A DNA stretch of 64,000 bases from Mucilaginibacter sp. OK268 (GTDB lineage: Bacteria; Bacteroidota; Bacteroidia; Sphingobacteriales; Sphingobacteriaceae): assembly GCF_900103125.1 (NCBI RefSeq), contig NZ_FNJV01000002.1:186001-250000 (forward strand). Reading direction: 5' to 3'. The notes under the pieces are model-generated. The model was not told where the DNA came from. It was given only the letters and a program-made list of their open reading frames with translations, and did no database searches. Position 1 is the stretch's first letter. The number at the start of each line of letters is the position of its first letter. Positions 8,726 to 17,164 of this stretch are shown here, piece by piece. A program made the translations under genes and the position numbers.

Positions 8726-9325
8726 ATGCAACCAACCTTAGAACAATTAAGCGTTACCTATAAAAACCTGCCTGATGATAAACTCACCCGCCTGGCAGTT
8801 ACCGAAGCAGCAAGCTTACGACCAGAAGCCCTTGAACTGCTAAAAGCCGAAATAAAAAGTCGTGGATTGGATGAGGGGATTACACGGGGTATAGATGTGC
8901 AGTTAAATAACATAGACGATACCCAACTCCATAACTACCTCTCCCTGATACGCAACCAGGCTTGCCCCATTTGCAGTAATAGGTCCCAACAACTTAATGC
9001 GGCCTTGAGCGGTACAGTTATTAGTATTATAATATTCACACATTACAAAAAAGCGTTTTCCATCGGCTGCCCTGCCTGTTTAAAAAAGGCAAATCAAACG
9101 GCCACTTTAAAAACCGCGTTATTGGGCTGGTGGGGACTTCCATGGGGCCTCGTCCGTACGCCGCAGGCTTTGATCAAGAATATCAGAACCAGCAAAAGTT
9201 TAAATACAAACGAGCCTTCCCATATTTTAATAGATTTTGTAAAAAATAACGTAGGCATTATTGAAAGCATTAAAAACAACGATCAGTCATTACAGGTTAT
9301 GCTAACTAATGTGAACAACAAATAG
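8726..9325 (+). CDS. Hypothetical protein with zinc ribbon and membrane-proximal hydrophobic helix
   Basis: A 199-residue protein. The N-terminal 70 residues are helical and acidic (LSVTYKNLPDDKLTRLAVTE), reminiscent of a short repeat domain found in many Bacteroidetes hypothetical proteins. A CPIC pair (about residue 76) and a CPAC pair (about residue 112) would form a split zinc ribbon bracketing a hydrophobic segment LSGTVISIIIF. A second hydrophobic piece LLGWWGLPWGLVRTPQALI follows. It is 29 bp upstream of a Pr6Pr membrane protein gene on the same strand and may be cotranscribed. I do not recognise a function. Confidence 0.7.
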   Translation: MQPTLEQLSVTYKNLPDDKLTRLAVTEAASLRPEALELLKAEIKSRGLDEGITRGIDVQLNNIDDTQLHNYLSLIRNQACPICSNRSQQLNAALSGTVISIIIFTHYKKAFSIGCPACLKKANQTATLKTALLGWWGLPWGLVRTPQALIKNIRTSKSLNTNEPSHILIDFVKNNVGIIESIKNNDQSLQVMLTNVNNK

Positions 9326-9354
9326 CATTACAATAAGCAAGCTGATCTCTAAAC

Positions 9355-10017
9355 ATGGAACACAGCCTATCTCCATACAAACCCAGTAAAGCTGCAACTA
9401 TTTATGCTACAGTAGCCGGACTGGTAGTATGGTTTGCTTTGATATTACAGGTAAGCATCTCGATACCGGCTTATATGAAAGCAGGCCATAGTTTAATAGG
9501 CGCCATTATCCAATTACTGAGTTTTTTCACTATTCAAAGCAATATAATGGTTGGCGTTTGTTTGTGGACCTTATTACTAAAACCATCAAACGTTCTTTAC
9601 AGATTTTTTTCAAGAGGATATGTACTTGGAGGAATCTGCCTATACATTATAGTAGTTGGACTGGTTTATAATATTATACTACGTAATTTATGGCATCCGA
9701 TCGGCCTGTTTAAATTAGCCGATGAGTTACTGCACTCTGTAAACCCCTTACTATTTGTTATTTACTGGCTGATCTTTGCAAGGCAGGAAAAATTAAAATG
9801 GGCGCAGTCATTAAACTGGCTTTGGTTTCCGTTCCTGTACCTGGTATACACGCTTATCCGCGGAGTTATAACCCAGCTTTACCCCTATCCTTTTATTGAT
9901 GCGGTTAAATTGGGATACGGTCAAATATGCATTAACTCACTTGTGTTATTGGTGGTCTTTTTAGTGCTTGGGCTATTACTCATCCTTATAACCCGCGTAC
10001 TTAAACGCAACACCTGA
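9355..10017 (+). CDS. Pr6Pr-family six-helix membrane protein
   Basis: The 220-residue protein has about six hydrophobic helices over its whole length. The pattern FTIQSNIMVGVCLWTLLL after the second helix, LRNLWHPIGLFKLADELLHS and NPLLFVIYWLIFARQEKLKW matches the Pr6Pr family, whose conserved features are the 'F-x-x-x-T-I-x-S-N' and 'D-x-x-x-H' motifs. It relates distantly to the eukaryotic FAR-17a/AIG1 proteins. The biochemical role in bacteria is unknown. It follows a zinc-ribbon protein on the same strand. Confidence 0.85.
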   Translation: MEHSLSPYKPSKAATIYATVAGLVVWFALILQVSISIPAYMKAGHSLIGAIIQLLSFFTIQSNIMVGVCLWTLLLKPSNVLYRFFSRGYVLGGICLYIIVVGLVYNIILRNLWHPIGLFKLADELLHSVNPLLFVIYWLIFARQEKLKWAQSLNWLWFPFLYLVYTLIRGVITQLYPYPFIDAVKLGYGQICINSLVLLVVFLVLGLLLILITRVLKRNT

Positions 10018-10119
10018 ATCAATACTCAGCAAAGTAACATCGGCGTGACTAATCATTGATATTCAAACTTTTATGCGATAAAAGTATTGTACTTATAACG
10101 TTATTAAAACAATAATATC

Positions 10120-10260
10120 ATGAAAATTCAATTATCACGCCTCATAGCATTGCTTATATTGGCGACTATGGGCTTTACAAGTTGTTCTGCTTCTTATCGC
10201 GAAAACAGAAGACACCGCCATGATGACCATGGACACGAACATAATCAATACAGAAACTAA
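10120..10260 (+). CDS. Small His-rich lipoprotein (46 aa)
   Basis: An ATG at 10120 opens a 46-codon frame: signal sequence (MKIQLSRLIALLILATMG), lipobox FTSC (Cys22) and a short mature tail RENRRHRHDDHGHEHNQ that is very rich in His, Asp and Arg. It is backed by an A/T-rich leader and an exceptionally clean 23-bp terminator directly downstream, both of which support a real transcription unit. A His-rich exported tail of this kind often binds metal ions, but that is an inference. Confidence 0.7.
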   Translation: MKIQLSRLIALLILATMGFTSCSASYRENRRHRHDDHGHEHNQYRN

Positions 10261-10269
10261 ACAGCACAT

Positions 10270-10319
10270 CCATAAAATAGGAAAGCCCTGCTTAACAGCA
10301 GGGCTTTCCTATTTTATGG
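10270..10319. terminator. Perfect 23-bp stem, 4-nt loop
   Basis: Arms 10270-10292 and 10297-10319 are exact reverse complements around the loop TAAC. The stem core is GGAAAGCCCTGCT with A/T-rich bases at its foot, so it can work on both strands: for the His-rich lipoprotein (+) and for the converging gene (-). Confidence 0.9.
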
Positions 10320-10357
10320 TGTATTAACTTTAAAAATTTGTATTTAAATATTGATGC

Positions 10358-10555
10358 TTAATCGTTCCACAAGTAATTTTTATGTACCGATTTAGCCAGT
10401 TTATTTTGAATAAAGAAATCTTCTTTTTGTAAACACTCATTGGTGTGTATGTCTTCGTCAGCATTAATTTTTATTACGCTGCCGGCTACCTGTTCAACTA
10501 TACTTGATAAGGTATGAACTTCGTTGTCTGGGATCTGAATTGTTAATATGGCCAT
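10358..10555 (-). CDS. Small hypothetical protein (65 aa)
   Basis: The protein starts MAILTIQIPDNEVHTLSSIV and continues with an acidic, helical segment (ADEDIHTNECLQKEDFFIQN). The opening strand followed by a helix resembles small Bacteroidetes proteins of the antitoxin-like kind, in which a beta strand 'TIxIPD' precedes an amphipathic helix, but there is no neighbouring toxin gene. Function unknown. Confidence 0.6.
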   Translation of the reverse strand: MAILTIQIPDNEVHTLSSIVEQVAGSVIKINADEDIHTNECLQKEDFFIQNKLAKSVHKNYLWND

Positions 10556-10758
10556 AATAGTAGATGTTTGATGTTAATGATTGCTATTCAAAAATATGCA
10601 ATTGCTATTTAGGCAATGTTTAAAAAAAGTAAAATTAGAGCCATAATTTGATGACAATTTTACATTTTTTGCATTTTATAAACAAACGCACTATCAAAGG
10701 CATGTATTATGTCTGCCATGGCTTTGTTACGCTTCTTTAACAAATTTTAACAACAATA

Positions 10759-11616
10759 CTACTCTTTACCCCTGGTAACCAGCACCCAATCAACATAAAC
10801 CTTAGCTTCGCCGGCCTTTATCTTATTAACGGTACTTTCTGATATCCCAAAATAAGGTTTGGCAACCTTATTGTATCCTGCCGGGTATCCCCCACCCAGG
10901 GCAAAATTTAGGATGATAAATTTTTTATTATCATAAGCCCAGCGGCCATATTTTTCGACCATGGGTTTGGTTACAGTATAAGTTACTTTATCGTCAACTT
11001 TAAATATCAGGCTGTTGGGGCTCCAGTCCACCGTATAAATATGCCATTGGGTAACATCTGTACTTGATTCAAAATGGGCCCGGTAGGCCAGTGGTGTATT
11101 ACCAAAATAATTGGGGCCATGCAGGGCGTGGCTCACCCAGCTGGAATCGCCTATGGTTTCCATCATATCTATTTCACCACAATCAGGCCATTTACCGTTA
11201 CCCAAAGCCCAAAATGCCGGCCATAACCCAGCGCCAGCGGTCATTTTCATTCGTGCTGAAGCCGTGCCATAAGTAAATTCCATTTTGCGTTGTGTATTGA
11301 TACGGCCAGACATAAAATCATACCTTTTTTGCTCTTTGCTGGTAAAACCGGGTTTATATATGGCTTTCAGCACCAAAGCCCCGTTTACCGCGCCCTCCGC
11401 ATCTTTACTTTTTACCATATATATAGTGGCGGCAGAATCAACATAAGCCTGTTGCTCGTCATTTACGGTATGGCCGGTAACTTCCACATTCCATTTGCTC
11501 CTGTCTAGGCTTTGTTCATTAAAATCCTCAAAAAATACGGTATCAATTTTAGTCTGCTGGGCATTGGCATGCAAGGCCATTAACAAGCCTGCAGATAATA
11601 AATAATATAATTTCAT
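10759..11616 (-). CDS. Glycoside hydrolase family 16 (endo-beta-glucanase/laminarinase type), exported
   Basis: The 285-residue protein carries a cleavable signal peptide (MKLYYLLSAGLLMALHANAQ). The GH16 active-site motif is GEIDMMETIGD, giving Glu148 as nucleophile, Asp150 and Glu153 as acid/base by my count. Upstream GAGLWPAFWALG and downstream HALHGPNYFG and WHIYTVDWSPNSLIFKVDD are also typical of bacterial laminarinase-like members. These enzymes cleave beta-1,3 or mixed-linkage glucans by a retaining mechanism. No SusC/SusD pair or regulator is adjacent, so it is not part of a visible polysaccharide utilisation locus. Confidence 0.95.
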   Translation of the reverse strand: MKLYYLLSAGLLMALHANAQQTKIDTVFFEDFNEQSLDRSKWNVEVTGHTVNDEQQAYVDSAATIYMVKSKDAEGAVNGALVLKAIYKPGFTSKEQKRYDFMSGRINTQRKMEFTYGTASARMKMTAGAGLWPAFWALGNGKWPDCGEIDMMETIGDSSWVSHALHGPNYFGNTPLAYRAHFESSTDVTQWHIYTVDWSPNSLIFKVDDKVTYTVTKPMVEKYGRWAYDNKKFIILNFALGGGYPAGYNKVAKPYFGISESTVNKIKAGEAKVYVDWVLVTRGKE

Positions 11617-11633
11617 TGTTACGTTTAATTGAG

Positions 11634-11795
11634 GCTAAGATAAGAATCAGGAGCTAAGAGTCAAGAAGCAAGACTTGCCCTAAAATAGTCAGTTAAAACC
11701 AAGGGGTAAGAGTCAAGAAAACACCATTTGGTTTTGTCAATGTCATAATCTTAACCCTGACGTCCTGGTTCTTGACTCTTGTCTCTTGATTAGTG
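11634..11795. repeat. Long word-repeat inverted repeat (GTCAAGA/TCTTGAC)
   Basis: Left part is built of seven-base words such as GCTAAGA, GTCAAGA and AGCAAGA; the right part (from about 11755) of TTCTTGA, CTCTTGT and CTCTTGA. It fills the spacer between two divergent genes, which shows that this repeat class is not restricted to 3' ends. Confidence 0.75.
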
Positions 11796-11842
11796 CCTCT
11801 AATCCACTTCTTTTTTTAAATTGCAGGCTAATACCCATTTAT

Positions 11843-13096
11843 ATGCACGGTAGCGGTTTTTTAAAAGTATTTCTTATTATTTCGGCCATCAGTTTATTGT
11901 TCGACTGGTATATTTTTTCCGGACTTAAAACATTAAGCGCCGATTGGTCATCGCAGCTGTGGCGTAACATTATACTGTTTGGCTATCTGTTTATTTCTGT
12001 TGGGGTTGTTGCTTTGTTCCTGATCGGTTTTGGCAGTTTTAGCACGGCCAATGGCATGCGCCCCTTTCATGAGTGGATACTGAGTTTGTTCATCACCTTT
12101 TTCCTGACCAAGCTTGTATTTGTGATTATTTTGTCGCTGGGCGATCTGGGCCGGTTTATTGTTGGCTTGTTTAACTTAGCGAGTCGCTCTGGCAACGAAA
12201 CCGTATTCCCTGCCCGCCGTAAATTTATCAGCGAAATAGCTGTATTAGTTGCTGCTATTCCCTTTGCCTCTATGTTTTATGCCATGTTCAAAGGTAAATA
12301 CGATTATAAACTACACCGCACTACCCTTTATTTTGATGATCTGCCGGATGCTTTTAATGGTTTTACCATAACTCAGCTATCAGACATCCACTCAGGTAGT
12401 TTTGATAATACCGAGGCTATGCAACGGGGAATTGATATGGCCAAAGCTCAAAAAAGCGATCTGTTTGTTTTTACCGGCGACCTGGTTAATAACGCCGCAT
12501 TTGAAATTGAACCTTATATTGACCGTTTTAGCCAGATCAAAGCTCCTTATGGTCAATTCTCAATATTGGGCAACCACGATTATGGCGATTATATACACTG
12601 GGATAGTGAACAGGCGAAAGCGGCTAATCTGGATAAACTAAAGCAACATCACCAAACATTAGGTTATCGCCTGTTACTGGACGAAAATGTGACCATTGAA
12701 AAAAATGGTCAAAAAATATCGCTCATTGGCATACAAAACTGGGGGCGTGGTTTTATACAGCTTGGCGATTTGAACAAAGCGCTGCAAGGTGTGCCTAAAG
12801 ACGCCTTTAAAATATTATTATCTCATGATCCAACTCACTGGGAAGAACAGGTACGGTATAACAAAACCAATATTCATCTCACCCTTTCAGGTCATACTCA
12901 CGGTGCGCAGTTTGGTGTTGAAATTCCTGGTTTTAGGTGGAGCCCGGTAAAGTACCGTTACCTTGACTGGGCAGGTCTGGCGAATGAAAAAAACCGGTAT
13001 CTGTACGTGAATCGTGGTTTTGGTTTCCTGGCATTTTCTGGCCGGTTGGGCATATGGCCGGAAGTTACCGTTATTGAATTAAGAAAGAAAGCGTAA
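11843..13096 (+). CDS. Membrane-anchored calcineurin-like metallophosphoesterase
   Basis: I start at the ATG at 11843; a TTG at 11786 lies inside the word repeat and is less likely. The 417-residue protein has about four N-terminal membrane helices and a C-terminal phosphoesterase domain with all five motifs: LSDIHSG, FTGDLVNN, LGNHDYG, LSHDPTHW and LSGHTHGAQFG, which supply the dinuclear metal ligands. It resembles the YaeI-type enzymes thought to act on lipid or membrane-associated phosphoesters. The precise substrate cannot be told from sequence. Confidence 0.92.
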   Translation: MHGSGFLKVFLIISAISLLFDWYIFSGLKTLSADWSSQLWRNIILFGYLFISVGVVALFLIGFGSFSTANGMRPFHEWILSLFITFFLTKLVFVIILSLGDLGRFIVGLFNLASRSGNETVFPARRKFISEIAVLVAAIPFASMFYAMFKGKYDYKLHRTTLYFDDLPDAFNGFTITQLSDIHSGSFDNTEAMQRGIDMAKAQKSDLFVFTGDLVNNAAFEIEPYIDRFSQIKAPYGQFSILGNHDYGDYIHWDSEQAKAANLDKLKQHHQTLGYRLLLDENVTIEKNGQKISLIGIQNWGRGFIQLGDLNKALQGVPKDAFKILLSHDPTHWEEQVRYNKTNIHLTLSGHTHGAQFGVEIPGFRWSPVKYRYLDWAGLANEKNRYLYVNRGFGFLAFSGRLGIWPEVTVIELRKKA

Positions 13097-13105
13097 ACAT
13101 GTTAA

Positions 13106-13510
13106 TTAAGAAACTGTATTTTTCAACTCGGTCACAATGATCTCGTTGCCATACAGATCATAACAATGAAAAAAACTGTAAGCATCGGCATAAACCGGCT
13201 GAAGCTTTATTTTAACACCATTGGTTAAAAGCTTTTGATATAGAGCATCCAACGCATTAGTATACATTACAAAAGTTGGTTCACCTGCGGTTTGATTACC
13301 GACTCTTTGGTGATTGTTACTCTCATTTTTCAAAAACCATATTCCTATGGCATCTGCAGTATCAAACCCAATATGCAAAAATCGTTGACCTTCTGCTACG
13401 GTATAATCAACCAATACTTTGGCGTTAAAGTTGTTTTGATAAAAGTTTAGCGCATCGTTAAAGTCGTTAACAAGAATAATAAGTCGTCCTATGTGATTCT
13501 TTATCTCCAT
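13106..13510 (-). CDS. VOC-superfamily protein (bleomycin-resistance-like)
   Basis: The 134-residue cytosolic protein shows two beta-alpha-beta halves: IGRLIILVNDFNDALNFYQN at the start and GEPTFVMYTNALDALYQKLL in the second half, ending with DLYGNEIIVTEL. The first metal-ligand position, usually His, is Arg (GRL), so metal dependence is doubtful; many such 'glyoxalase-like' proteins bind drugs or have unknown roles. It converges with the metallophosphoesterase gene with only 9 bp between. Confidence 0.85.
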   Translation of the reverse strand: MEIKNHIGRLIILVNDFNDALNFYQNNFNAKVLVDYTVAEGQRFLHIGFDTADAIGIWFLKNESNNHQRVGNQTAGEPTFVMYTNALDALYQKLLTNGVKIKLQPVYADAYSFFHCYDLYGNEIIVTELKNTVS

Positions 13511-13595
13511 CTGCTTACCGGTTTAGGTAATCAAATATATGTTAATTTAAAGCATAATATACCATGTGGGATCATATAGGGCATAATAAAGCGAC

Positions 13596-13643
13596 CCGTG
13601 AAAACACCGTGTTTCAATACGTAAAAATACGGTGTTTTCACGG
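13596..13643. terminator. 15-bp hairpin
   Basis: Arms CCGTGAAAACACCGT (13596-13610) and its exact reverse complement at 13629-13643 flank an 18-base loop. No T-run follows on either side closely, so it may be a repeat or a structured site rather than a canonical terminator; it lies upstream of both neighbouring genes. Confidence 0.5.
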
Positions 13644-13704
13644 ATTGACCCATTGCTATAAATTTCGGAGTTTTAAAACATTCAAACCCTGATATTATTT
13701 AACG

Positions 13705-13995
13705 ATGCCCTTACAAATAACCGGAGTAAACAGCACGATTGGTGAGTATGATAATCCTTACCTGGCTATTAACTCATTAGTGTGGATCGACGACTACACA
13801 CAAAATCGCGGAATTACTACAAGAGATGTGCTTTTTGACTGGATCAATGACAATGGTACAGCCTATGTTTTAGACGAAGAAGGGAATAAAGCCAAATTAC
13901 TTACAGCAACTACTAAAAGTGGTTACAAGTATGTAAAAACGGCTTTTGACGAAACTAAACCCGACAAGTTGCTAAAACTACTGGCTACGAAATAG
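13705..13995 (+). CDS. Small DUF3892-like hypothetical protein
   Basis: A 96-residue protein. The pattern 'I-T-G-V ... T-x-x-D-V-x-x-D-W-I ... G-x-A-Y-V-x-D-x-x-G-N-x-A' with GYKYVKTAFDETKPDKLLKL at the end resembles DUF3892-type proteins, which are about this size and of unknown function. No signal peptide. It is a monocistronic unit ended by a rho-independent terminator. Confidence 0.7.
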   Translation: MPLQITGVNSTIGEYDNPYLAINSLVWIDDYTQNRGITTRDVLFDWINDNGTAYVLDEEGNKAKLLTATTKSGYKYVKTAFDETKPDKLLKLLATK

Positions 13996-14021
13996 TAAAT
14001 ACCTTAACCTTATCGTACTTG

Positions 14022-14047
14022 CACCTGTCATAAAACAATGACGGGTG
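14022..14047 (+). terminator. Rho-independent terminator of the DUF3892-like gene
   Basis: Stem CACCTGTCAT/ATGACGGGTG with a 6-base loop AAAACA is followed by TTTGTTTTTTATA. It lies 27 bp after the stop codon at 13995. Confidence 0.85.
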
Positions 14048-14365
14048 TTTGTTTTTTATAGGTGTATTGAAGTCAAAATCAATGGCCTATTTTCCCACTA
14101 AATTATCACGATACAATACAGCAAGTTTCGGGTTTAAACGCTGCAGCCAACAACGTAGTTTTGGATAAATAAACAAACAGTAATAAACTGTTAAATTAAT
14201 GTTTATCAAAATAAAAAGTTAGATGCATTAAGTTTTTCGCTCCTTCCTGATTTAATAGTAGGTAAACGTTTAGCAGATTTTTCTTTGCATCATTACTGCT
14301 TCACAGGACACCATTCAGGCTTTGATAGTTTAAATACACGTTTAAACACCAAAATTAGACTTTTG
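14048..14365. other. Gene-free spacer upstream of the Lrp/AsnC operon
   Basis: About 320 AT-rich bases with no plausible coding frame. Apart from the terminator before it and the Lrp palindrome after it I see no structured feature. Confidence 0.6.
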
Positions 14366-14410
14366 TCGAATTAAATTCATTTTTTATTATTTTAATTGAA
14401 TTTAATTCGA
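14366..14410. promoter_or_regulatory. Palindrome upstream of Lrp/AsnC gene, likely autoregulatory operator
   Basis: TCGAATTAAATTCA (14366-14379) is exactly mirrored by TGAATTTAATTCGA (14397-14410) across 17 bases. The downstream arm ends 20 bp before the ATG of the regulator. A long AT-rich dyad of this size directly upstream is the usual arrangement for Lrp-family autoregulation; binding by this protein is inferred. Confidence 0.7.
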
Positions 14411-14430
14411 TAATTATATAATATTACAGA

Positions 14431-14910
14431 ATGATTAGCGAAACAGAGATAACCTTAGATAAAACCGACCTGCATATTTTACGACTGATGCAGGAAAACG
14501 CCCGAATATCAAATGCCGACATGGCCCGTGAGTTGGGTATGGCACCATCGGGCGTACTGGAGCGTGTAAAAAAACTGGAGCAAAAAAACGTGATACAGCA
14601 GTATACTACCCGCATTAATCCGGTTGCCCTACAGCAGAAACTATTGGCCTTTATATTTATGAAGGCTGCTGACGGACCAGGTTACAGTACCGCAACGCTG
14701 GAGCTTGCCAAAATACCCGAAGTACAAGAAGTGCATCATGTAGCCGGCGAAGATTGCTACCTGGTAAAAGTACGTACCTATGACTCAGCCTCATTGATGA
14801 GTATTATGCGTAACCAGTTTAGCAAAATACCCAACATCATCAGCACCCGCACCACCATAGTGCTGGAAACGGTTAAAGAAGAGCAACAATTAGTTATACC
14901 CGAAAAATAA
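14431..14910 (+). CDS. Lrp/AsnC-family transcriptional regulator
   Basis: The 159-residue protein has the family's two domains: an N-terminal winged helix (DKTDLHILRLMQENARISNA, DMARELGMAPSGVLERVKKL) and a C-terminal RAM ligand-binding domain (residues about 70-150) with the HHVAGEDCYLVKV strand-turn. These proteins sense amino acids or related molecules and usually repress their own gene. It is followed after 8 bp by an EamA exporter gene, a common pairing in which the regulator controls the exporter. The palindrome 20 bp upstream is a likely operator. Confidence 0.95.
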   Translation: MISETEITLDKTDLHILRLMQENARISNADMARELGMAPSGVLERVKKLEQKNVIQQYTTRINPVALQQKLLAFIFMKAADGPGYSTATLELAKIPEVQEVHHVAGEDCYLVKVRTYDSASLMSIMRNQFSKIPNIISTRTTIVLETVKEEQQLVIPEK

Positions 14911-14918
14911 ATATCATC

Positions 14919-15872
14919 ATGGCCTTAACACCTCAAAAATCCGCATCACCATTAATGGTTATCATCGCCTTCGCAACAGTTTATATTGTTTGGGGATCGA
15001 CGTACTTTTTTATAAAAATGGCTGTCGATGGGTTCCCACCAATGTTGTTGGGCGCCCTTCGTTTTCTTACTGCCGGTATTTTGTTATTAACCTGGTGCAA
15101 AATTAAAGGAGAGCAGATCTTTATAAAGCGCAATATCATTCATGCCGCTGTTACTGGCTTTTTACTACTGGTGATAGGTAACGGTGCCGTAATTTGGGTT
15201 GAGCAAACACTTCCCAGCGCTATGGTGGCCATCATGGTATCATCGGCACCCATATGGTTTGTATTATTCGATAAACAAAACTGGCGTGTAAACTTTAAAA
15301 GCACATCTACCATTGTTGGCTTAGTTATAGGCTTTGCCGGTGTTGTGTTGCTGTTTAGCGAACAAATACGTGGTTTATTTGATTCGTCAGTCGGCCTTTC
15401 AAAACTGCCGGGGATGTTACTATTACTCATAGGAGCAATGTCATGGGCATCAGGCTCTCTATATTCGAAATACAATAACACCCAAGGCTCTGCATCGGTA
15501 AATACAGCCTGGCAGATGTTAGCCGCAGGCTTTATATTTTTACCATCGAGCTTTTTTAATCACGAAGTGCAAAACCTGCAATGGCAAAACATCCCTACGC
15601 ATAGCTGGCTGGCTTTACTTTACCTGATAGTTTTTGGCTCCATAGCCGCATTTAGCGCTTATGTATGGCTTTTACAGGTTCGTCCGGCAACACAGGTGAG
15701 TACTTATGCTTATGTAAACCCGGTTATAGCGGTTATACTGGGCGTACTGTTCGCGCACGAAAGCATTACACTTTTACAGGTAGGCGGCCTCGTGATCATC
15801 CTGGGCAGTGTGCTGCTCATCAACCTCAGTAAATACCGCAAAGAGAAGCAGGCTAAATTGGAACTGGCATAA
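14919..15872 (+). CDS. EamA/DMT-family metabolite exporter (YedA-like)
   Basis: A 317-residue inner-membrane protein with ten predicted helices in two EamA halves. The first half opens with IIAFATVYIVWGSTYFFIKM and PPMLLGALRFLTAGILLL; the second with LLLLIGAMSWASGSLYSKY and VNPVIAVILGVLFAHE. Relatives export amino acids and other small metabolites. The short Lys-rich C-terminus is cytosolic. Cotranscription with the Lrp/AsnC regulator suggests amino-acid-responsive efflux. Confidence 0.93.
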   Translation: MALTPQKSASPLMVIIAFATVYIVWGSTYFFIKMAVDGFPPMLLGALRFLTAGILLLTWCKIKGEQIFIKRNIIHAAVTGFLLLVIGNGAVIWVEQTLPSAMVAIMVSSAPIWFVLFDKQNWRVNFKSTSTIVGLVIGFAGVVLLFSEQIRGLFDSSVGLSKLPGMLLLLIGAMSWASGSLYSKYNNTQGSASVNTAWQMLAAGFIFLPSSFFNHEVQNLQWQNIPTHSWLALLYLIVFGSIAAFSAYVWLLQVRPATQVSTYAYVNPVIAVILGVLFAHESITLLQVGGLVIILGSVLLINLSKYRKEKQAKLELA

Positions 15873-15890
15873 GCCGAGAGTCAAGAACCG

Positions 15891-15958
15891 AGAGTCAAGA
15901 ATCAAGAAAAAACATTTGGGTAATATAAGTAAAGTACCAAATCTTGATTCTTGACTCT
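15891..15958. repeat. 17-bp perfect inverted repeat of GAGTCAA/GAATCAA 7-mers
   Basis: AGAGTCAAGAATCAAGA (15891-15907) is exactly mirrored at 15942-15958. An extra GAGTCAA GAACCGA pair precedes the left arm, keeping the seven-base period. It separates two convergent genes and starts about 10 bp after the exporter stop codon. Confidence 0.9.
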
Positions 15959-15976
15959 AAGAATCTTGCTTCTATC

Positions 15977-16984
15977 TTACCCCTCCCATTTTCCAAACTC
16001 AAAGTATTTATTGATGTTGATACTGATTTTAGTACCCTTGGGGTATTTACCCCTGTCATGATTGATTACACGAAGAATAACTTCTTCGCGTTCAATGATC
16101 AGCTCTTCATAAAAGCCTTTGAACAATACCTGCGTTACCAGCCACTTATTGCCTAAAACACCGATCTTGATATGTTCGGCATATATAACCACTACGCCAC
16201 GCCTGCTTTTAATACCGCAGACTTTGGCCTGGGTAGATGTAAGCTGACTACAGCTGGCCAGTATTTGCGAAGTATATAACAGCTTAGGCGAATGATATAA
16301 TTGCTCCGGGCTTCCGTTTTCAACGATCTCCCCCTCTTTCAGTACAATCAGTTCATCAGCCATCGACAGGATCTCTGCGGGGTCATGTGATACCAACACT
16401 ACGGTAACTCCCCATGCCTGTACAATATACCGGATATCATGCTGAAGACCCTCGCGATAGGTAGCGTCAACCTGGTTAAAGGGCTCATCCAACAACAATA
16501 CTTCCGGGCGACTGATGAGGGCTTTGGCAATGGTTACCCGTTGTTTTTCGCCGCCGCTTAATTTACCAAAAGGCTGTTCCTTCAATTGATAAATATGCAG
16601 CATATTCAAGGCCTCGGTTACTTTTTGTATGGTAAGGCTTTTATCTTCCTCCTGAAGCCCGGCACCTACCGTATCCCAAACAGATAATTGCGTATCCATA
16701 TCGTTTCCGTTTTGGGTAACCAGGCGCATTACCTTATGAGCGTGCTGTAATCCATTATCCCGGCTTAAAACCTGCTCCTCTTTAAAAAACACTTCCCCAT
16801 GATCGGGTTGCAGGTGACCATATAACAAATTGAGCAGTGTAGTTTTACCGCTTCCGCTTTCGCCTACAATGGCGGTAATTTTACCCTTAGGTATAAATAT
16901 GGTTATATTGTTAACACCGGAAGATTTATCGCCAAAAAAGTTTTTGGTTACCGATATGGTTTCCAGTATCAGGTCGTCGTTCAT
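15977..16984 (-). CDS. Orphan ABC importer-type ATPase with C-terminal TOBE-like domain
   Basis: A 335-residue protein: Walker A GESGSGKTT (residues 41-49), Q-loop near VTQNG, signature LSGGEKQRV (142-150), Walker B VLLLDEP (162-168), and the switch His in LVSHDP. After about residue 235 a beta-rich extension (VCGIKSRRGVVVIYAEHIKI, then GTKISININ) looks like the TOBE domain of PotA/CysA/ModC-type importers. No permease or binding-protein gene is adjacent, so its partner must be encoded elsewhere. The substrate cannot be inferred. Confidence 0.9.
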   Translation of the reverse strand: MNDDLILETISVTKNFFGDKSSGVNNITIFIPKGKITAIVGESGSGKTTLLNLLYGHLQPDHGEVFFKEEQVLSRDNGLQHAHKVMRLVTQNGNDMDTQLSVWDTVGAGLQEEDKSLTIQKVTEALNMLHIYQLKEQPFGKLSGGEKQRVTIAKALISRPEVLLLDEPFNQVDATYREGLQHDIRYIVQAWGVTVVLVSHDPAEILSMADELIVLKEGEIVENGSPEQLYHSPKLLYTSQILASCSQLTSTQAKVCGIKSRRGVVVIYAEHIKIGVLGNKWLVTQVLFKGFYEELIIEREEVILRVINHDRGKYPKGTKISININKYFEFGKWEG

Positions 16985-17164
16985 TTTTACAGGGGTATTT
17001 TAATTAGTTAATTAACTCTTATACAGACAAATATATCGCTGTGAATAAAGCAACTAATCTATAAAAAAGTTCAGGATCAAAAAATGCTGATATGGGTATA
17101 TTTTAAAATGACAGAAAAACTGATTTAACTTTGTAATTGATGACAGGAACGATATCCTCATCGG
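16985..17164. other. Gene-free spacer between the ABC ATPase gene and the repeat island
   Basis: AT-rich, holding the promoter region of the minus-strand ATPase gene. I see no other structure. Confidence 0.5.

Noticed and set aside
11786..11842. TTG start 57 bp upstream of the metallophosphoesterase ATG
   Set aside because: The stretch lies in the word-repeat region and adds no conserved residues.
13596..13643. Riboswitch upstream of the DUF3892-like gene
   Set aside because: A single simple hairpin without conserved aptamer elements.
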